Positions 61,508-64,000 of a stretch of 64,000 bases of DNA are shown here, piece by piece (the first letter of the stretch is position 1; the number at the start of each line of letters is the position of its first letter). The translations under genes were made by a program, and so were the position numbers. The stretch is from Claveliimonas bilis (GTDB lineage Bacteria; Bacillota; Clostridia; Lachnospirales; Lachnospiraceae). The notes under the pieces were generated by a model that was given only the letters and a program-made list of their open reading frames with translations, was not told the DNA's origin and did not search any database. Location: positions 1,302,001 through 1,366,000 of the forward strand of contig NZ_AP027742.1 in the NCBI RefSeq assembly GCF_030296775.1, read 5' to 3'.

Positions 61508-61882
61508 ATGGATAGGAAGATGGGGAAAGAAACAAAAATATTGTGGGTGTTAAAGGCACTTTTGATTTCGTACATTGTAACAGGAGTGCTCCTTGTGGGG
61601 CTGGCCTTTTTGCTGTATAAGCTTGATCTGGGGGAGCAGGCAGTATCGGCAGGCATTGTTGCTATCTACATTGCAGCGACTCTGGTAGGAGGGATCGTGA
61701 TCGGAAAAACAGCCAAAGTAAGGCGGTTTGTATGGGGTCTGGCAATAGGAATCCTGTATTTTCTGCTCCTTGTATTCATTACTTTGGGAGTGTACAGAAG
61801 CCTTGACGGCAGCGGAATACACATGGTGACAACCTTTCTTCTGTGCGCGGGAGGAGGCATGATCGGGGGAATGATTTCCTAA
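61508..61882 (+). CDS. TIGR04086 family membrane protein
   Basis: The product is 124 aa from ATG 61508, with AAGGAG 8 bp upstream. Four hydrophobic helices, with GGIVIGKTAKVRRFVWGLAIG between helices 2 and 3 and CAGGGMIGGM at the end, match TIGR04086 (YrzE-like) proteins of Firmicutes. In Clostridia this gene is commonly next to the SCIFF locus, as here. Function is unknown. Confidence 0.85.
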   Translation: MDRKMGKETKILWVLKALLISYIVTGVLLVGLAFLLYKLDLGEQAVSAGIVAIYIAATLVGGIVIGKTAKVRRFVWGLAIGILYFLLLVFITLGVYRSLDGSGIHMVTTFLLCAGGGMIGGMIS

Positions 61883-61890
61883 AAAAGTGC

Positions 61891-61919
61891 TTCCAAAAAG
61901 CAGGGGCATGTGCTATAAT
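61891..61919 (+). promoter_or_regulatory. Promoter of scfA
   Basis: Weak -35 TTCCAA (61891-61896), 17-bp spacer, and an extended -10 TGC-TATAAT (TG at 61911, hexamer 61914-61919), 35 bp before the ATG. Confidence 0.65.
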
Positions 61920-61954
61920 AGCATAAGTTAAAGTAAGAGAAGGAGGCTGCAAGG

Positions 61955-62098
61955 ATGAAACACATAAAAACATTAAATACACAGACCTTAAACAATACAA
62001 TGAAAAAAGGTGGATGTGGGGAATGTCAGACATCCTGTCAATCCGCTTGTAAAACTTCCTGCACAGTAGGAAATCAGACATGCGAACAGAAGAAATAG
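61955..62098 (+). CDS. scfA: SCIFF peptide precursor (six Cys in forty-five residues)
   Basis: The product is 47 aa: a leader MKHIKTLNTQTLNNTMKKGG followed by a core with Cys at 21, 24, 28, 32, 36 and 43 and Ser/Thr/Ala between them. This is the SCIFF (TIGR03973) pattern. Known SCIFF peptides receive thioether crosslinks from Cys sulfur to residue backbones or side chains, and are classed as ranthipeptides. AGGAGG lies 8 bp upstream. The maturase follows after a strong palindrome. The biological role of SCIFF is unknown despite near-universal presence in Clostridia. Confidence 0.94.
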   Translation: MKHIKTLNTQTLNNTMKKGGCGECQTSCQSACKTSCTVGNQTCEQKK

Positions 62099-62139
62099 GA
62101 ATCTGATGAACAGAAAAGATCAATAATAAGGTAATTTTT

Positions 62140-62173
62140 GTATCGTATAGGAACCCAGGTTCCTATACGATAC
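62140..62173 (+). terminator. Perfect 34-bp palindrome between scfA and scfB (attenuating hairpin)
   Basis: GTATCGTATAGGAACC (62140-62155), CA, GGTTCCTATACGATAC (62158-62173): 16-bp arms with no mismatch. The T-rich sequence after it (ATTTTGTGCTTTTTT) is interrupted, so termination may be partial, giving more precursor than enzyme mRNA. It could also be a processing site or a protein-binding dyad. Confidence 0.7.
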
Positions 62174-62222
62174 ATTTTGTGCTTTTTTAGAGGAATTTTA
62201 GCGACAGAAAGGGGTACGAAAG

Positions 62223-63632
62223 GTGATACATCAGTACCGTAACAATGGATATAATATTGTCCTGGATGTGTACAGCGGAGCCGTTCATCTTGTGGACGAT
62301 CTGTGTTACCGGATGCTGGAGCTTTTGCAGGAAGGAAAAGAAGATCCTACCATCGAAAGTCTGGAACAGCCGGAGACAAAAGAAATGCTCCTTGAGCGAA
62401 TGCAGGATACATATAAAAAGGAAGATATAGAAGATGCTCTGGATGACATTAAAGAGCTTACCCGGGAAGGACAGCTTTTTACAGAGGATGTCTATGAGTC
62501 TTATGTGGGGGAAGTGAAGAAGAGAAAGACGGTTGTCAAAGCACTCTGTCTTCATATTGCCCATGACTGTAATCTTGCCTGTAAATACTGCTTTGCGGAA
62601 GAAGGAGAATATCATGGCCGAAGGGCGCTGATGAGCTATGAAGTGGGCCGCAAAGCGCTGGATTTTCTGATACAAAATTCCGGCAGCAGGAGGAACCTGG
62701 AGGTGGATTTCTTTGGCGGAGAGCCACTGATGAACTGGCAGGTAGTGAAAGATCTGGTGGCATACGGCAGGGAACAGGAAAAGATCCATGATAAACATTT
62801 CCGCTTTACTGTAACAACCAACGGTGTGCTCCTGAATGATGAGATACAGGAGTTTATCAATAAAGAGATGGACAATGTGGTGCTGAGCCTGGACGGAAGA
62901 AAGGAAATTAACGATCAGATGAGACCTTTCCGGAACGGCAAGGGAAGCTATGACCTGATCGTGCCGAAGTTCCAGAAACTTGCTGAGAGCAGAAACCAGG
63001 AGAAATATTATATCAGAGGAACTTTTACAAGAAATAATCTGGATTTTTCCAATGATATTCTTCACTTTGCAGATCTTGGCTTTAAACAGATGTCTATCGA
63101 GCCGGTAGTGGGAGAGGAATCTGATCCCTATGCGATCCGCGAAGAGGATATCCCGAAGATCTGTGAGGAATATGATAAGCTTGCTAAAATAATGATAGAA
63201 AGAGAGAAGGAAGGAAAGGGCTTTCATTTTTTCCATTTTATGATCGATCTGGAAGGAGGTCCCTGCATTTCCAAACGTTTGTCCGGCTGCGGGTCCGGGA
63301 CAGAATATCTGGCAGTGACTCCCTGGGGAGATTTGTACCCCTGTCATCAATTTGTTGGAAAAGAAGAATTTTTGATGGGCAATGTGGATGAAGGCATCAC
63401 AAAGCCGGAGATTGCCGAGGAATTTCGCGGATGCAGCGTCTACTCCAAGGAAAAATGTAAAGATTGTTTTGCAAAATTTTACTGCAGCGGCGGCTGCATG
63501 GCTAACTCTTATAATTTCCATGGAACCATCCATGATGCTTATGATATCGGCTGTGAAATGCAGCGGAAGCGTGTGGAATGCGCGATTATGATGAAGGCGG
63601 CAATGGCGCAAATAGAAGAAGAAGGAGTGTAG
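62223..63632 (+). CDS. scfB: SCIFF maturase, radical SAM thioether-forming enzyme
   Basis: The product is 469 aa, from GTG 62223 behind AAAGGGG. An N-terminal ~95-residue RiPP-recognition region begins YRNNGYNIVLDVYSGAVHLVD. The radical SAM site is CNLACKYCFA (Cys for the 4Fe-4S cluster binding SAM), then DFFGGEPLMNW and TTNGVLL. The C-terminal SPASM region has CGSGTEYLAVTPWGDLYPCHQF and CKDCFAKFYCSGGCMAN, which bind two further clusters. This matches TIGR03974. It acts on the adjacent SCIFF precursor. Confidence 0.96.
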   Translation: MIHQYRNNGYNIVLDVYSGAVHLVDDLCYRMLELLQEGKEDPTIESLEQPETKEMLLERMQDTYKKEDIEDALDDIKELTREGQLFTEDVYESYVGEVKKRKTVVKALCLHIAHDCNLACKYCFAEEGEYHGRRALMSYEVGRKALDFLIQNSGSRRNLEVDFFGGEPLMNWQVVKDLVAYGREQEKIHDKHFRFTVTTNGVLLNDEIQEFINKEMDNVVLSLDGRKEINDQMRPFRNGKGSYDLIVPKFQKLAESRNQEKYYIRGTFTRNNLDFSNDILHFADLGFKQMSIEPVVGEESDPYAIREEDIPKICEEYDKLAKIMIEREKEGKGFHFFHFMIDLEGGPCISKRLSGCGSGTEYLAVTPWGDLYPCHQFVGKEEFLMGNVDEGITKPEIAEEFRGCSVYSKEKCKDCFAKFYCSGGCMANSYNFHGTIHDAYDIGCEMQRKRVECAIMMKAAMAQIEEEGV

Positions 63633-63635
63633 GCG

Positions 63636-64000
63636 ATGAACAAGAAGAAGGGCATAATAAGCCTGATCGCAACAGCAGCGCTGCTGGTGCTTCTTGCCTT
63701 TACCTGTTTCAAAGGCTTTGGCGAGCTGGGAACAGGGGCGACCAGAAATATTACATTGGGCCTGGACCTGGCCGGAGGTGTCAGTATTACTTACCAGGTA
63801 AAAGACGAGAATCCTACCAGTGAGGAAATGAGCGATACGATCTACAAGCTGCAGCGGCGTGTAGAACAGTACAGTACGGAGGCCAGTGTCTATCAGGAAG
63901 GCGATGACCGGATCAATATTGAAATTCCAGGCGTAACTGACGCAAATACGATCCTGGATGAACTCGGTAAGCCGGGTTCTCTGGAATTTCAGACAATGGA
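63636..64000 (+). CDS. secD: Protein translocase subunit SecD, 3'-truncated by window edge
   Basis: The first 121 residues are visible. A transmembrane helix (about 6-27) is followed by the SecD landmark ITLGLDLAGGVSITYQV (about 39-55), DTIYKLQRRVEQY and RINIEIPGVTDANTI, the start of the periplasmic-side P1 domain. It begins 3 bp after scfB, the usual neighbour in Clostridia. SecD uses the proton gradient to finish protein export with SecF and YajC. Confidence 0.94.
   Translation, partial: MNKKKGIISLIATAALLVLLAFTCFKGFGELGTGATRNITLGLDLAGGVSITYQVKDENPTSEEMSDTIYKLQRRVEQYSTEASVYQEGDDRINIEIPGVTDANTILDELGKPGSLEFQTM

Noticed and set aside
61441-61508. TCATAAA-N14-CATATCAA as a sigma-E promoter for the TIGR04086 gene
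   Set aside because: Both elements are poor matches, and the -10 lacks the CATACAAT core.
62187-63611. 474-codon minus-strand frame opposite scfB
   Set aside because: It is a shadow of the radical SAM gene, whose cluster motifs are all in the plus-strand frame.
1-64000. CRISPR array, prophage or rRNA/tRNA genes
   Set aside because: I looked for regularly spaced repeats, phage structural genes and RNA signatures and saw none; the only periodic arrays are the MraZ boxes and the two 55-bp repeats.

Overview
The window comes from an endospore-forming, low-to-mid GC Firmicute, most likely a gut member of the Lachnospiraceae. Several loci point there together: a complete dcw cell-division cluster running into spoIIGA-sigE, then sigG, cotJABC, spoVT, lytR-CpsA-Psr (LCP) wall ligases, DUF5685 and TIGR04086 family proteins, and the SCIFF peptide with its radical SAM maturase next to secD. 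All assignments come from reading the sequence and from remembered family features. No database search was run.

Region 1 (1-8841) is an AT-rich cell-surface polysaccharide block. It holds two large tandem-domain family 2 glycosyltransferases (the first cut by the window edge, the second with a decayed first catalytic domain), a Wzm/Wzt-type polysaccharide ABC exporter, a small membrane protein, a non-hydrolysing UDP-GlcNAc 2-epimerase and a GT-B-like protein. A MerR regulator fused to a methyltransferase follows. Next comes a three-gene cassette of unknown function with its own promoter (10077-11503). The dTDP-L-rhamnose set rfbA-rfbB-rfbD-rfbC (11641-15188) has a possible MerR-type promoter.

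Region 2 (15205-26493) continues envelope assembly with a third tandem glycosyltransferase, two rhamnosyltransferase-like enzymes, two LCP ligases, a cohesin-like membrane protein with a very acidic tail, glmS and UDP-galactopyranose mutase. Together these suggest a rhamnose-containing wall polysaccharide, possibly also with galactofuranose, that is exported by the ABC system and attached by LCP enzymes.

Region 3 (26585-33710) carries an HtrA protease, a structured 55-bp tandem repeat upstream of glyA, a CsoR-like repressor, the cotJABC spore-coat operon behind a sigma-E-like promoter, a RodA/FtsW-family flippase, a DegV protein and a small membrane protein.

Region 4 (33771-49572) is the division and sporulation core: mraZ (behind an array of MraZ boxes), rsmH, ftsL, two class B PBPs, mraY, murD, ftsW, ftsQ, ftsZ, a Spo0A-type spoIIG promoter, spoIIGA, sigE, a beta-CASP nuclease-like protein and sigG.

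Region 5 (49659-64000) has a HAD phosphatase, a small acidic protein followed by a possible structured RNA, pth, mfd and a PrsA-like foldase. An IS4-family element with unusually long inverted repeats sits between convergent prsA and yqeY. After it come a DUF5685 / Cys-rich J-domain / membrane-protein trio, spoVT behind a sigma-G-like promoter, a TIGR04086 protein, scfA-scfB separated by a perfect 34-bp palindrome, and the start of secD.
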